Part shown: positions 53,192-63,100 of the stretch, piece by piece
Layout of the letters: each line of letters opens with the position of its first letter
Numbering within the stretch: the stretch's first letter is position 1
Assembly: GCA_018262795.1 (NCBI GenBank)
Contig: JADFDM010000012.1
Span: forward strand, 1-64,000
Length of the DNA stretch: 64,000 bases
Source: Sphingobacteriales bacterium
GTDB lineage: Bacteria > Bacteroidota > Bacteroidia > Chitinophagales > LD1
Reading direction: 5' to 3'
The notes under the pieces: model-generated
What the model saw: only the letters and a program-made list of their open reading frames with translations
Database searches by the model: none
What the model was told of the DNA's origin: nothing
Made by a program: the position numbers and the translations under genes

Positions 53192-56020
53192 TTACACCAC
53201 TACATTCACAATCCTTCCTTTGACATAGATGAATTTTTTGGGGGGATTACCATTCGTCCACTTCTTTACGCTATCTAACCCAAGAACTTCATTCTCAGCT
53301 TCTTGTGGCGTAATATCTAAAGGCAATTCTATCTCTGCTCGCACTTTGCCATTGATACTTACAGGGTATTTATGGCTGCTCTCTATCAGGTATTTTGGCT
53401 CTACTTTTGGGAAGGCAGCGTGATGTACACAACCGCTATTCCCCAACTTTTCCCAAAGTTCCTCAGCCACAAATGGAGCAAAAGGAGCAATAGAAATAAC
53501 CAAAGGTTCTAACACGGAACGCTTGTGGCAGGCCAGAGAATTCAGTTCGTTGGTGGCAATCATAAAGCCCGAAATGCAAGTGTTGAAATTCAGCCGTTCA
53601 ATATCATCCTCCAGTTTCTGAAGTGTTTTATGCAACACCTTCAACTCAACTGCGTTGGCCGTTTCCTCTGTCACCTGCCAGACTCCCTGCTCATAGAACA
53701 GCCGCCAGAATTTCTTCAAAAAATTAGAAACGCCACTAATCCCCTTATCATCCCAAGGCTTACTTTGCTCAATGGGACCTAAGAACATCTCAAACATTCG
53801 GAAACAATCCGCCCCGTATTTAGCGATCACCTCATCGGGGTTTACCACGTTATACTTGGACTTGGACATTTTTTCAACAGAAGATCCACAATGATAATGA
53901 CCATCAGCATTCAACAGAAACACAGCATTCCCATACTCAGGTCGCCATTTCTTAAACTCGTCAATTTTTAAATTTCCATGTTCATCTACCAAGCTTATAT
54001 CCACATGAATAGGGCAAATAAGCCCTAAGTCATCTATAGAATTAATCCCCAACAATTTCAACTCATCACCCGTCAATTCACTCTCAATTTTATTAAATGG
54101 AATAATCACATCCGGTCGGGCACTTCCTCTGTATATAAATCGGCTTACCCCCTGTATCATCCCCTGATTCACCAATTTCTTAAAAGGTTCATCAGTATTT
54201 ACATACCCCAAGTCGAACAGCACTTTGTGCCACATGCGCGAATAGAGTAAATGCCCTACGGCATGTTCGGCACCGCCAAAATATACATCCACGTTCTGCC
54301 AGTAGTCTATCTTAGACTTAGCAGCAAACTCCTTGTCATTTTGTGGATCCATATAGCGCAAGAAATACCAACTGCTGCCGGCATAGCCCGGCATAGTGTC
54401 GGTTTCATAGTGATTCTTTACCCATTCTTCATTATTGGCTAAGGGAGAACGCCCATCGCCCGTAGGTTTAAAAGAACTGACTACTGGCAATTCCAAGGGA
54501 GATGGATCAAACACGGGATAAGGCACATCATTGCTTTCGCCAAAAGGCAGATCGGGCTTGCCCACCACCTTGTAGTGCATAGGGATAGGTTCGCCCCAAT
54601 AGCGCTGACGGCTGTAGATAGCATCGCGCTGCTTATAGTTCACCTTGCGCTGCCCGATACCGCGTTTTTCTATTTCATTCAATACGGCTGCAATGGCTTC
54701 CTTCACTTCCATCCCGTTTAGGAAATGGCTATTTATCATTTTGCCAACCTTATCCTCCATAGCTGCACCGGGGTGCATACTTCTATCAATCACATCAATA
54801 ACAGGCAGTCCAAACTTCTCGGCAAATCTATGGTCGCGCTCATCATCGGCAGGCACAGCCATAATTGCCCCGGTGCCATATCCCGCCAGCACATATTCGG
54901 CTATGTAAATTGGTATCTCGGTTCCGGTAAAAGGATTCAGCGCATAAGAGCCGGTAAACTCGCCCGTCACTTTTTTCTCCTGCTGCCGCTCTACATCCGT
55001 GCGACTTTTCACATAAGTGATATAATTTGCTATCGCTTTCTGTTGTTCGGTCGTGGTCAGTTTTTTCACCCATTCATGTTCGGGGGCAATCACCAAAAAA
55101 GTGGCTCCAAAGATGGTATCGGGGCGAGTGGTAAATACGTCTATTCCTTCCACTCTCTCTTCTTGGGAGTGAGCGGTGGGGAGACGAAACTTTATCAGCG
55201 CCCCTTCACTCCTGCCTATCCAGTTGCGTTGCTGTTCTTTGAGAGATTCGCTCCAGTCCACCCGATTTAACCCTTCCAGCAAGCGATCGCTATATTCTGT
55301 GATGCGCAGAAACCATTGACGCATTTTGCGCTTCTCCACCGGATAGCCTCCGCGTTCACTCTTACCATCTTTCACTTCATCGTTTGCCAACACACAGCCC
55401 AATGCCTCGCACCAGTTCACTTCGGCAAAAGAGAGATACACTAAGCGGTATTTCATCAGTGTGCGTTGCTGATCGGCCTCCGACAGGCTACTCCATTCTC
55501 CAATTTCCGGCTGGAGTTGACCACTTTTGAATTTCTGTATTAAACTATCAATCGGTTCTGCCCGGTCGGTTTCCCGGTTATACCAACTGTTATACAACTG
55601 CAGAAATATCCACTGCGTCCATTTATAGTAAGCAGGGTCGCAGGTTTTCACTTGTCGGCTCCAGTCAAAACTAAAACCTATTTTATCTAACTGTTCTCGG
55701 TAGCGTTGAATCGCCTTTCGGGTAGTTTCTGCCGGATGGGTACCCGTTTCAATGGCATACTGCTCGGCCGGCAAACCAAAAGCATCGTATCCCATCGGAT
55801 GTAACACGTTATACCCTTTTAGTCTTTTGTATCGAGCATAGATATCGCTGGCCACATAGCCTAACGGATGCCCCACATGCAAGCCCGCCCCACTGGGATA
55901 GGGAAACATATCCAACACATAATACTTAGGGCGCGCAGAGTCTTCAGTTACTTTATAAACCTCCTTCTCGTCCCACACCTTCTTCCATTTCTCTTCAATT
56001 CTTCTAAAATCGTATTCCAT
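53192..56020 (-). CDS. leuS: Leucyl-tRNA synthetase
   Basis: This 942-aa class Ia synthetase has the HIGH motif as HVGH (His48 to His51), RPDTIFGATFLVIAPEH in the editing (CP1) domain, WYFLRYMDPQ, and KMSKS in VEKMSKSKYNVVNPDEVI. C-terminal anticodon and leucine-specific parts are complete (KYPVSINGKVRAEIELP). Length is above the E. coli enzyme (860) because of insertions, as usual in this phylum. It charges tRNA-Leu. It is divergent from the S41 protease gene. Confidence 0.97.
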   Translation of the reverse strand: MEYDFRRIEEKWKKVWDEKEVYKVTEDSARPKYYVLDMFPYPSGAGLHVGHPLGYVASDIYARYKRLKGYNVLHPMGYDAFGLPAEQYAIETGTHPAETTRKAIQRYREQLDKIGFSFDWSRQVKTCDPAYYKWTQWIFLQLYNSWYNRETDRAEPIDSLIQKFKSGQLQPEIGEWSSLSEADQQRTLMKYRLVYLSFAEVNWCEALGCVLANDEVKDGKSERGGYPVEKRKMRQWFLRITEYSDRLLEGLNRVDWSESLKEQQRNWIGRSEGALIKFRLPTAHSQEERVEGIDVFTTRPDTIFGATFLVIAPEHEWVKKLTTTEQQKAIANYITYVKSRTDVERQQEKKVTGEFTGSYALNPFTGTEIPIYIAEYVLAGYGTGAIMAVPADDERDHRFAEKFGLPVIDVIDRSMHPGAAMEDKVGKMINSHFLNGMEVKEAIAAVLNEIEKRGIGQRKVNYKQRDAIYSRQRYWGEPIPMHYKVVGKPDLPFGESNDVPYPVFDPSPLELPVVSSFKPTGDGRSPLANNEEWVKNHYETDTMPGYAGSSWYFLRYMDPQNDKEFAAKSKIDYWQNVDVYFGGAEHAVGHLLYSRMWHKVLFDLGYVNTDEPFKKLVNQGMIQGVSRFIYRGSARPDVIIPFNKIESELTGDELKLLGINSIDDLGLICPIHVDISLVDEHGNLKIDEFKKWRPEYGNAVFLLNADGHYHCGSSVEKMSKSKYNVVNPDEVIAKYGADCFRMFEMFLGPIEQSKPWDDKGISGVSNFLKKFWRLFYEQGVWQVTEETANAVELKVLHKTLQKLEDDIERLNFNTCISGFMIATNELNSLACHKRSVLEPLVISIAPFAPFVAEELWEKLGNSGCVHHAAFPKVEPKYLIESSHKYPVSINGKVRAEIELPLDITPQEAENEVLGLDSVKKWTNGNPPKKFIYVKGRIVNVVV

Positions 56021-56171
56021 TCCTCGCTCTAAAAATGAGGCTCAAAGAAAATCGAATTATTCAATCCTTGCAAAACACCGAGCTGTTAGTATGCGTTAAG
56101 GGGCGTTAGGGTGGCTTTTCAATTTTATTATTTTCGCTCCGCCTTAAAGGGAAGGTTTTTAAATATTTAGT

Positions 56172-57935
56172 ATGAAGATTAATATCCGGTTTATTGTCAT
56201 TTTGTTCGCGGGCTTATTGTTTTCGGAGTTTGTTCAGTCACAAAATAACGATGACGATAACAAGCACAAATACGATCAGGTGGAGAAGTTTAACGAAGTA
56301 TTCAGCCTGATTCGAAATTACTACACCGACACAGTGAACGAACAGAAACTGGTAGAAGATGCTATTAGTAAAGTGTTGGAAGATTTAGACCCCCACTCTT
56401 CGTTTGTAAGAGCGAAGGATGTGAAGCGAAGTGAAGAAAGTTTAGTCGGCAACTTTGAAGGAATAGGTATTACCTTCCAGATATTGAAGGATACGATTAT
56501 TGTATTGGAAGTAATTCCCGGTGGGCCTTCTGAGAAAGTGGGATTAATGGCAGGCGATAAAATTGTGATGGTGGACGACAGCCTTGTGGCCGGTGTGGGC
56601 ATTGACAATAACAAAGTGATTAAGAAACTCAGAGGTAGTAAAGGCACCAAAGTGAAGGTGGGGGTACTTCGCCATGACGAAAATAGTTTGATAGATTTCA
56701 CCATCGTTCGCGACAAAATTCCTATTTACAGCGTTACTGCCTCTTATATGGCCGCTCCGGGTGTAGGCTACATCAAGTTTGAAAGATTTGCCGCTACCAC
56801 CATGCAGGAATTCGTATCGGCTTTGGAAAAACTGCGCGCTCAGGGAATGAAGGATCTCATATTGGATTTACAGGGCAATGTAGGGGGGTACTTATATACA
56901 GCGGTGGATATGTGCAATCAGTTCTTAGGTGATAATCAGTTGATTGTGTACACGCAGGGCTTGCACGCTCCTTACCAACCTTATTTCTCTAACGGTCACG
57001 GCATATTTAAAGAAGGGAAGGTGGTAGTTATGACCGATGAAGGAAGCGCTTCGGCTGCTGAAATTCTTTCGGGATGTATTCAGGATAATGACCGAGGATT
57101 GCTGGTAGGGCGCAGAACCTTTGGCAAAGGATTGGTGCAAAAACCATTTACCTTATCCGATGGCTCGCAACTAAAGCTGACCACCGCTCACTACTACACA
57201 CCGAGTGGGCGCTGCATTCAAAAATCGTATAGCCACGGGGTAAAAGAATACCGCGAAGATTATAAAGAGCGCTATGAATCGGGCGAGTTATTTGGCAAGG
57301 ACACTTTCAAGTTTAGCGACTCTCTGCTTTACCACACCAAAAACGGACGCAACGTATATGGCGGTGGAGGGGTGATGCCCGACTTTTTTGTACCGGTAGA
57401 TACTTCCGAGAATTCCCCTTTGTTTAATTTGCTTATTCGCAAAGGAGTTGAAAACAGGTTTTGCTTGGAGTATGTAGATCAGCATCGCGAGGAATTGAAT
57501 AAAAAATACAGTACAGGTGATAATTTCTTCAACCATTTCAACATTGATACTGTTATACTGGGAGAATATTTCAAAGCAGCCGTAGCCGATAGTGCTATCC
57601 GTATTAAAGAAGGGATGAATCCACAAACATTTTGGCAATTTTTCGGAGCCGTACAAAATGATTCGGTCATTCACTTCGAGCGCGATTTCGCCAAGTCGGA
57701 AAAGTTGATGAAGGCTCGCTTGAAAGCCAGTATCGGGCGAAACCTTTACGATACGGGAATGTGGTATCGCGTGATTAACGCCACTATTAACAATATATAT
57801 GCGAAAGCGCTTCAGGTTATCACAAATCCTTCTAATTTCAACGAACTAAAACCAAAGGTGACTGACGATACGAAAAGTGATAGTGGCAAAGAGAAGAAAG
57901 TGCGCAAGAAAAAAGTTAAGATAGTTACCAAATAA
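56172..57935 (+). CDS. S41-family C-terminal processing peptidase
   Basis: This 587-aa protein has an N-terminal signal (ILFAGLLFSEFVQSQ). A PDZ domain at about 95-170 contains GIGITFQILKDTIIVLEVIPGGPSEKVGLMAGDKI. The S41 protease core has YIKFERFAATTMQEF, LILDLQGNVGGYL, the serine in DEGSASAAEILSG (about 290-302) and the lysine in RRTFGKGLVQ. The C-terminus is lysine-rich. CtpA/Prc peptidases cleave periplasmic proteins near their C-termini with a Ser/Lys dyad. Processing of cell-wall hydrolases or secreted proteins is possible. Flavodoxin follows after 12 bases. Confidence 0.93.
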   Translation: MKINIRFIVILFAGLLFSEFVQSQNNDDDNKHKYDQVEKFNEVFSLIRNYYTDTVNEQKLVEDAISKVLEDLDPHSSFVRAKDVKRSEESLVGNFEGIGITFQILKDTIIVLEVIPGGPSEKVGLMAGDKIVMVDDSLVAGVGIDNNKVIKKLRGSKGTKVKVGVLRHDENSLIDFTIVRDKIPIYSVTASYMAAPGVGYIKFERFAATTMQEFVSALEKLRAQGMKDLILDLQGNVGGYLYTAVDMCNQFLGDNQLIVYTQGLHAPYQPYFSNGHGIFKEGKVVVMTDEGSASAAEILSGCIQDNDRGLLVGRRTFGKGLVQKPFTLSDGSQLKLTTAHYYTPSGRCIQKSYSHGVKEYREDYKERYESGELFGKDTFKFSDSLLYHTKNGRNVYGGGGVMPDFFVPVDTSENSPLFNLLIRKGVENRFCLEYVDQHREELNKKYSTGDNFFNHFNIDTVILGEYFKAAVADSAIRIKEGMNPQTFWQFFGAVQNDSVIHFERDFAKSEKLMKARLKASIGRNLYDTGMWYRVINATINNIYAKALQVITNPSNFNELKPKVTDDTKSDSGKEKKVRKKKVKIVTK

Positions 57936-57947
57936 GTATAGGAAATT

Positions 57948-58481
57948 ATGGCACACATTGGATTGTTTTATGGAACGGATACCGGCAACACGGAAAGAAT
58001 TGCCAAGCAGATAAAAACGCTTTTGGAGGAACATGGAAATACCGTGGACATGTTGGAGATTTACAAGAAAACGAAGGAGGACATGGCTCCATACGAGCTG
58101 TTAGTGCTGGGTATGCCTACGTGGTATGATGGCGAGTTGCAAGGCGATTGGGAAGAGTTTATCCCCGAAATGGAGCAGATAGACTTTACCGGTAAAAAGG
58201 TGGCTTTTTTCGGCTTGGGCGACCAGTATGGCTATGCCTCTTACTTTGTAGATGCCCTTCAGATTTTTGCGGAGATAGTAGAAAAGAAAGGAGGAACCCT
58301 CATTGGCCTATGGCCAGTAGAAGGATACGAACACGACTATTCTAAAGCGCAGCGTGGCGATAAATTTTTAGGGTTGGCTTTAGATGTAGATAATCAAGAA
58401 GAACTTTCAGATGACCGTATAAATAAGTGGGTCGGCCAGGTGTTGGCTGAAGCAGAAATCAAAAAGACTACTGCAGTCTAA
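57948..58481 (+). CDS. fldA: Flavodoxin
   Basis: This 177-aa protein is a long-chain flavodoxin. The FMN phosphate loop is GTDTGNTE at residues 8-15, followed by VLGMPTWYDGELQGDWEEFIPEM and VAFFGLGDQYGYASYFVDAL, the two further FMN-contacting segments. LIGLWPVEGYEHDYSKAQRG is the typical 20-residue insertion. It replaces ferredoxin as a low-potential electron carrier, often under iron limitation. It may be co-transcribed with the S41 gene. Confidence 0.95.
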   Translation: MAHIGLFYGTDTGNTERIAKQIKTLLEEHGNTVDMLEIYKKTKEDMAPYELLVLGMPTWYDGELQGDWEEFIPEMEQIDFTGKKVAFFGLGDQYGYASYFVDALQIFAEIVEKKGGTLIGLWPVEGYEHDYSKAQRGDKFLGLALDVDNQEELSDDRINKWVGQVLAEAEIKKTTAV

Positions 58482-58535
58482 ACTGCTCCTCAATTTTCGC
58501 AAACAGCTTTTTTTAATCATTGATAAAACCGTTTT

Positions 58536-58865
58536 ATGACAACCAAACTATGCAAGTACTTCTCAGTGAATGTACGCGACTACGAAAAGGCCATTGATTT
58601 TTACACAGACACAATGGGCTGGGACTTAATTGACTATACCCCCAAAGAATCGAAATTCAAAAAGAACGGTCATCATCTGCGCCTAACGAATAGCGATAAG
58701 AACGCGGGAGTGGTATATCTGGAATATGAAGTAACGGATATCGCAGCCGCCAAAATTGAATTTAAACAGCAGCATTGCGAAATCATAAAAACGAATTCGC
58801 CTACAAGTCTGATCTATTCAGATCCATACGGGATGCAGTTTCACGTGTACGAAAAAGAGCCTTAA
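58536..58865 (+). CDS. VOC-family (glyoxalase-like) protein
   Basis: This 109-aa protein has the vicinal-oxygen-chelate fold: YFSVNVRDYEKAIDFYTDTMGWDL and AKIEFKQQHCEIIKTN...YSDPYGMQFHVYE. The SVN...AIDFYTDTMGW opening and DPYGMQFHVYE ending are the usual VOC repeats. A dimer would build the metal site. Function (lactoylglutathione lyase, dioxygenase or resistance protein) cannot be told. The stop codon lies in the loop of a strong terminator. Confidence 0.82.
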   Translation: MTTKLCKYFSVNVRDYEKAIDFYTDTMGWDLIDYTPKESKFKKNGHHLRLTNSDKNAGVVYLEYEVTDIAAAKIEFKQQHCEIIKTNSPTSLIYSDPYGMQFHVYEKEP

Positions 58866-58880
58866 TTAGGCTCTTTTTCG
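58850..58880. terminator. Bidirectional terminator between VOC and M42 genes
   Basis: A perfect 13-pair stem, CGAAAAAGAGCCT and AGGCTCTTTTTCG, with the five-base loop TAATT, gives a T-run on either strand. It contains the VOC stop codon and ends six bases before the M42 stop, so it serves both convergent genes. Confidence 0.85.
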
Positions 58881-58885
58881 TGTAT

Positions 58886-60001
58886 TTATAAATATTTGAA
58901 GTTAAACTTAGGACTAAGTTTAAGCAGTGATTCGTAAATCAGTTTGATCACGTTTTCAGTATCTTCTATCGAAATCATTTCTACCGTGGTGTGCATATAG
59001 CGCAGCGGTAACGAAATGAGTACCGAAGGAACTCCCCCGTTGGCATAGGCAAAGGCATCGGTATCGGTTCCGGTAGAGCGCGAAGCGGCATCAATCTGAT
59101 AAGGAATTTTATTGCCTTTGGCGGTTGTTATTACAAAGTCGAGTAGTTTGTTGTGCACGGCCGGGCCTACTGTAAGCACCGGTCCTTTGCCGGCTTTAAA
59201 GTCGCCTTCAATCACCTTATCAATCATAGGGGTAGTGGTATCGTGGCACACATCGGTAACGATGGCGCAGTTGGGGCGAATAGATTGCACCACCATCTCG
59301 GCTCCGCGAAGCCCTACTTCTTCCTGCACAGAGTTCACGATATATAGAGCAAAAGGTAACTTCTTCTTATTTTCTTTCAACATGCGAGCCACCTTGGCAA
59401 TCATAAAACCACCTGCGCGATTGTCGAGTGCGCGACCTCCGAAGTAGCGATTGTTCAACACAAAAAATTCATCTTGATAGGTGATTACACAACCTACGTG
59501 AATGCCCATCTCTTCTACTTCCTTTTTGGTGGTAGCACCACAGTCGAGGAATATGTTAGTAGTGGTGGGGGCCTGCTCTTTGCCATCTTTGCGGGTGTGA
59601 ATGGCCGGCCAGCCAAACACTGCCGGAATCTTTTTTCCATCGCGGGTGTGAATCCACACTCTCTTAGAAGGTGCTATCTGGTGGTCGCTGCCACCGTTGC
59701 GCTTTACATAGATCAATCCCAAATCAGTGATATACGAAACGAACCATGAAATCTCATCGGCATGTGCTTCGATGGCTACCTTAAAAGGGGCATCGGGATT
59801 TACAATACCGTACACCGTGCCGTAGTTGTCCACTTCGTATTTATCAATAGCGGGCTTCAGATAGTTGAGCCATAGTTTCTGCCCTTCGGCTTCAAATCCG
59901 GTAGGGCTGGGGTTATTGATATACGCTTCAAAAAAGTTCTTGTCCTCTGCTGTTAATATGCTTGCCGACTTTTTGGGGGCGGCTTTCTTTTTGGTTGCCA
60001 T
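58886..60001 (-). CDS. M42-family metallopeptidase
   Basis: This 371-aa protein has M42 (glutamyl/deblocking aminopeptidase) features: ALEAHADEI-like VAIEAHADEISWFV (first zinc His and Asp), GGRALDNRAGGFM (bridging Asp), NSVQEEVGLRGAEM (catalytic Glu), VTDVCHDTT, and SRSTGTDTDAFAYANGGVPSVLISLPLRYMHTTVE (last zinc His). A lysine-rich N-terminus of about 15 residues (MATKKKAAPKKSAS) precedes it. Such dodecameric cytosolic aminopeptidases trim peptides. The gene stands alone and converges on the VOC gene. Confidence 0.92.
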   Translation of the reverse strand: MATKKKAAPKKSASILTAEDKNFFEAYINNPSPTGFEAEGQKLWLNYLKPAIDKYEVDNYGTVYGIVNPDAPFKVAIEAHADEISWFVSYITDLGLIYVKRNGGSDHQIAPSKRVWIHTRDGKKIPAVFGWPAIHTRKDGKEQAPTTTNIFLDCGATTKKEVEEMGIHVGCVITYQDEFFVLNNRYFGGRALDNRAGGFMIAKVARMLKENKKKLPFALYIVNSVQEEVGLRGAEMVVQSIRPNCAIVTDVCHDTTTPMIDKVIEGDFKAGKGPVLTVGPAVHNKLLDFVITTAKGNKIPYQIDAASRSTGTDTDAFAYANGGVPSVLISLPLRYMHTTVEMISIEDTENVIKLIYESLLKLSPKFNFKYL

Positions 60002-60381
60002 GAGTAGGTTTATTGGTTATAAAATGTACGCAAGTTTAGACAATGTAGAATAGATATCATAAGTATAGTGGCACTAAACGATATATGGTGTGTTAAACAA
60101 AATAAGAATGAGTATTGTTGCGCCATGCGGTAGAGCAAAGAGTTTTAAAATTGAAAATGCGAAAGTGGGAAGCGTTTCTTTCATTTCGCAGGGTCGTCTA
60201 TGGCAGAGCCTGCGAGCAAATTAGCACTTCTAATATTTGGAACAGTAGCGGAAGGTTTCCGAAGTATTTTCAATTTTTGTTGAATAAGGAAAACAGAAAC
60301 CTTCTCCACTTAAAATTCATACAAAACGCTCAAGATTTCGTTCATTCGGCTTCCAAATTCAAGCATTTAAAATCTTCTTCT
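60002..60381. other. Divergent gap before the phosphatase gene
   Basis: The region has an open plus frame from 60115, but its sequence lacks coding character (basic, no domain) and lies before a clear signal-peptide start at 60382. No strong promoter or palindrome was found. Confidence 0.5.
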
Positions 60382-61482
60382 ATGTTTTGTCGTTTTCTTC
60401 TTCCCACCTTATTCTTATTTATTTCCGGTTTCGGCTTGGCGCAAAATGCAGCCCACCAAACCGAAAATGTAATTCTGGTGACTCTTGACGGCTACCGATG
60501 GCAGGAGCTATTTATCGGAGCCGATAAGAAATTAGTAGGCCATCCCAAGTTTGTAAATGACCCCGATGCACTTAAAAAGGAGTTTTGGGCCGATAGTCCC
60601 GAAACGCGCAGGGAAAAACTGATGCCTTTTTTTTGGGGAACCATTGCGCGGCAAGGGCAACTATACGGCAACCGAAAATTGGGTAGTAAGGTAGATGTGA
60701 CAAACCCTTACAGTTTTTCGTATCCCGGCTACAGCGAGATTTTTTGCGGCCATGCCTTTCGCCCGGTCAATAGCAACGACTATCCCGATAATCCAAACCT
60801 AAATATCTTCGACTTTATGAATTCGCAGCCGGGCTACAAAGGCCGGGTAGCCGCCTTTGCTACTTGGGATGCTTTTCCGCGAATCATTAACACGCAGCGC
60901 AGCGGAGTGCCGGTGTTTGTGAAGGTGCAGAAGTATGAAAACGGAGCCGAATGTGAAGGGGTGAAGTTTGAAAGCTGGCAAACTTACTGTCCGCCTGCCA
61001 ATAGTTTTATCACCGATGATACCCTCACCTATCACTTCGCCAAGGAATACTTACAGCGCCACCACCCGCGCTTTGCTTTTATTGGCTTTGACGAGACCGA
61101 TGAGTTTGCGCACGAAGGGAAATACGACAGTTACCTGCAAACCGCCCACCAGTTAGATGAGTTTATGAAAGACCTGTGGGTGTTCATCCAAAACGATTCA
61201 CAGTATCGCGACAAAACTACGCTGATCATTACCTGCGATCACGGTCGCGGCCACAAAGGCAAAAATATGTGGCGGCATCACGGAGCCGCCATTATAGATG
61301 CCCACCAAATATGGCTGGCGGCAATGGGACCCGATACCAAACCTTTGGGTGAGATAAAAACAAAAAGTCACTACTATCAAAACCAAATTGCGCAAACAGC
61401 CGCTCACTTGCTGGGGCTTGATTATAATTTGCAACCTCAGGCAGGGAAAGCTATTCCGCTAATTACAGGAGAGCAGCCATAA
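60382..61482 (+). CDS. Secreted alkaline-phosphatase-superfamily protein (phosphodiesterase/pyrophosphatase-like)
   Basis: The protein has 366 residues from the ATG at 60382. I chose this start because the signal peptide begins there (FLLPTLFLFISGFGLAQ). A longer frame from 60115 would bury it. Metal-site motifs are LVTLDGYRWQEL, the nucleophile region YSFSYPGYSEIFCGHA (Ser113 in the place of the Thr usual in nucleotide pyrophosphatases), FDETDEFAHEG and ITCDHGRGHKGKNMWRHHGA. It probably hydrolyses a phosphate mono- or diester outside the cytoplasm. The substrate is unknown. Confidence 0.82.
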   Translation: MFCRFLLPTLFLFISGFGLAQNAAHQTENVILVTLDGYRWQELFIGADKKLVGHPKFVNDPDALKKEFWADSPETRREKLMPFFWGTIARQGQLYGNRKLGSKVDVTNPYSFSYPGYSEIFCGHAFRPVNSNDYPDNPNLNIFDFMNSQPGYKGRVAAFATWDAFPRIINTQRSGVPVFVKVQKYENGAECEGVKFESWQTYCPPANSFITDDTLTYHFAKEYLQRHHPRFAFIGFDETDEFAHEGKYDSYLQTAHQLDEFMKDLWVFIQNDSQYRDKTTLIITCDHGRGHKGKNMWRHHGAAIIDAHQIWLAAMGPDTKPLGEIKTKSHYYQNQIAQTAAHLLGLDYNLQPQAGKAIPLITGEQP

Positions 61483-61555
61483 GTGCTGCTACTTTTTTAA
61501 AATTTTTTGATGGAAGATAAAAGAGCGAATGGAAGATGAAGGCTGAGAGAATGTC

Positions 61556-63058
61556 TTATTCAAAAACTGCGAAAGCCTTCGGCAGATAACGAATAATATC
61601 GCTCGCACTCATACCGATTTGGCTCCGATAAGTAGCTGCAAAATCACCGGCCATGCCATGCACCCACACGCCAATCTGTGCCGCCTTGGAGGCCGAGTAG
61701 CCTTGCGCCAGCAGAGAAGTAATTATGCCGGTGAGCACATCCCCGCTGCCCCCCTTCGCCATGCCTGGATTGCCGGTTGCATTAAAGTAGATTCGTCCAT
61801 CGGGCAAGGCAATAGTGGTGTGCGCCCCTTTGAGTACCAGCACCACCTGATAGCGAGCCGCAAACTCCGATTGCAGCTTCAACTTATCCAAATCATCGCG
61901 CCACTCTCCTACTAAACGTTTGAACTCTCCGGGGTGAGGGGTGAGCACCGTATTGGGCGGAAGCTGCTTCAACCATTCTTTATTTTCGGAAAGAATATTC
62001 AGTGCATCCGCATCCAGCACGCAAGCCTTTATGGTTTGCTCCAATGCTCCGCGAAGAAATGCTTTGGCCTTGGCAGAAATTCCAATACCCGGCCCTATAC
62101 CAATAGCGGAAAACTTCGATAAATCGGGCGCTTGCGAAAGTTCATTGGCGGCTGCATCGGTGATCACCATCGCCTCCGGTGCAGTGTTTTGCAGAATTTC
62201 ATAAGCACAACCCGGCACATAAGCCGAAACCAAACCGGCACCGCTGCGCAAGGCCGCTTTCACCGAAAGCACTGCGGCTCCTACTTTACCATAACTACCC
62301 GCAGCCATCAAGGCGTGGCCGTAGGTTCCTTTATGCGAAAAACGGTTTCGCGTTTTAAGTATAGTTCGAATAAAAGAAGGAGTGAGATAATGATAGGGAG
62401 AAGGAAAAGTTTCGGCACATACCTTATCCAATCCAATATCCAATACTTCAAAATCGCACAAGTAACGCGATGAGCAGGGCAATAAGAAAGTGAGTTTAGG
62501 GCAATGAAAAGTGTACGCCAAGTCGGCCGCTATCACCTCATCCGTTTCAGCATTTACCTGATCGCCATACATTCCCGAAGGCATATCTATCGAGTAAATC
62601 GTAGCATCGGCTTCATTTATCTTTTGTATCACCGCAGCCGAAATTCCCGTAACCGGTCGGGATAGTCCGCTTCCAAAAATTGCATCTACCACCACGCAGT
62701 GGTTGGGTATCAATGGAATTTGAAAATCAGTTTCGATGTAGCGCAGTCCCGAAATACTTTTGAGGCGCTCCTCATTCACACTGAAATCATCGCTCGCTTT
62801 GGGAGAATGGCGAACCACGAATGTGGAAACATGCAGGTAGCCCCGCTCCATCAACTGACGAGCCACCGCCAGCCCATCGCCTCCGTTGTTACCCATACCG
62901 CAGAACACCATCACCTGCTCATGCGTATTCACCCGCTCAGTCAGCAAATCTGTAACAACTGCCGAGGCGCGCTCCATCAAATCAATAGAGCGGATAGGCT
63001 CGTGTTGAATCGTGTATTGATCCAAAGAGCGAACTTGTTCTGTAGAGAGAATTTTCAT
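61556..63058 (-). CDS. nnr: Bifunctional NAD(P)HX epimerase/dehydratase
   Basis: This 500-aa protein has two domains. The N-terminal YjeF_N epimerase (about 1-215) has MKILSTEQVRSLDQYTIQ, FCGMGNNGGDGLAVARQL and VVVDAIFGSGLSRPVTG. The C-terminal ribokinase-like dehydratase (about 225-495) has HKGTYGHALMAAGSYGKVGAAVLSVKAALRSGAGLV, ADALNILSEN, LTPHPGEFKRL and GNPGMAKGGSGDVLTGIITSLLAQG. It repairs hydrated NADH and NADPH. It ends a minus-strand pair with bshC, 42 bases apart. Confidence 0.95.
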   Translation of the reverse strand: MKILSTEQVRSLDQYTIQHEPIRSIDLMERASAVVTDLLTERVNTHEQVMVFCGMGNNGGDGLAVARQLMERGYLHVSTFVVRHSPKASDDFSVNEERLKSISGLRYIETDFQIPLIPNHCVVVDAIFGSGLSRPVTGISAAVIQKINEADATIYSIDMPSGMYGDQVNAETDEVIAADLAYTFHCPKLTFLLPCSSRYLCDFEVLDIGLDKVCAETFPSPYHYLTPSFIRTILKTRNRFSHKGTYGHALMAAGSYGKVGAAVLSVKAALRSGAGLVSAYVPGCAYEILQNTAPEAMVITDAAANELSQAPDLSKFSAIGIGPGIGISAKAKAFLRGALEQTIKACVLDADALNILSENKEWLKQLPPNTVLTPHPGEFKRLVGEWRDDLDKLKLQSEFAARYQVVLVLKGAHTTIALPDGRIYFNATGNPGMAKGGSGDVLTGIITSLLAQGYSASKAAQIGVWVHGMAGDFAATYRSQIGMSASDIIRYLPKAFAVFE

Positions 63059-63100
63059 ACCCTAAAAATAAGATGGGAATAATAGAAAGTGCAGGGAGGA

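Noticed and set aside
60115-60381. N-terminal extension of the phosphatase, or a separate small gene
   Set aside because: It has no domain-like sequence, and the signal peptide begins at 60382.
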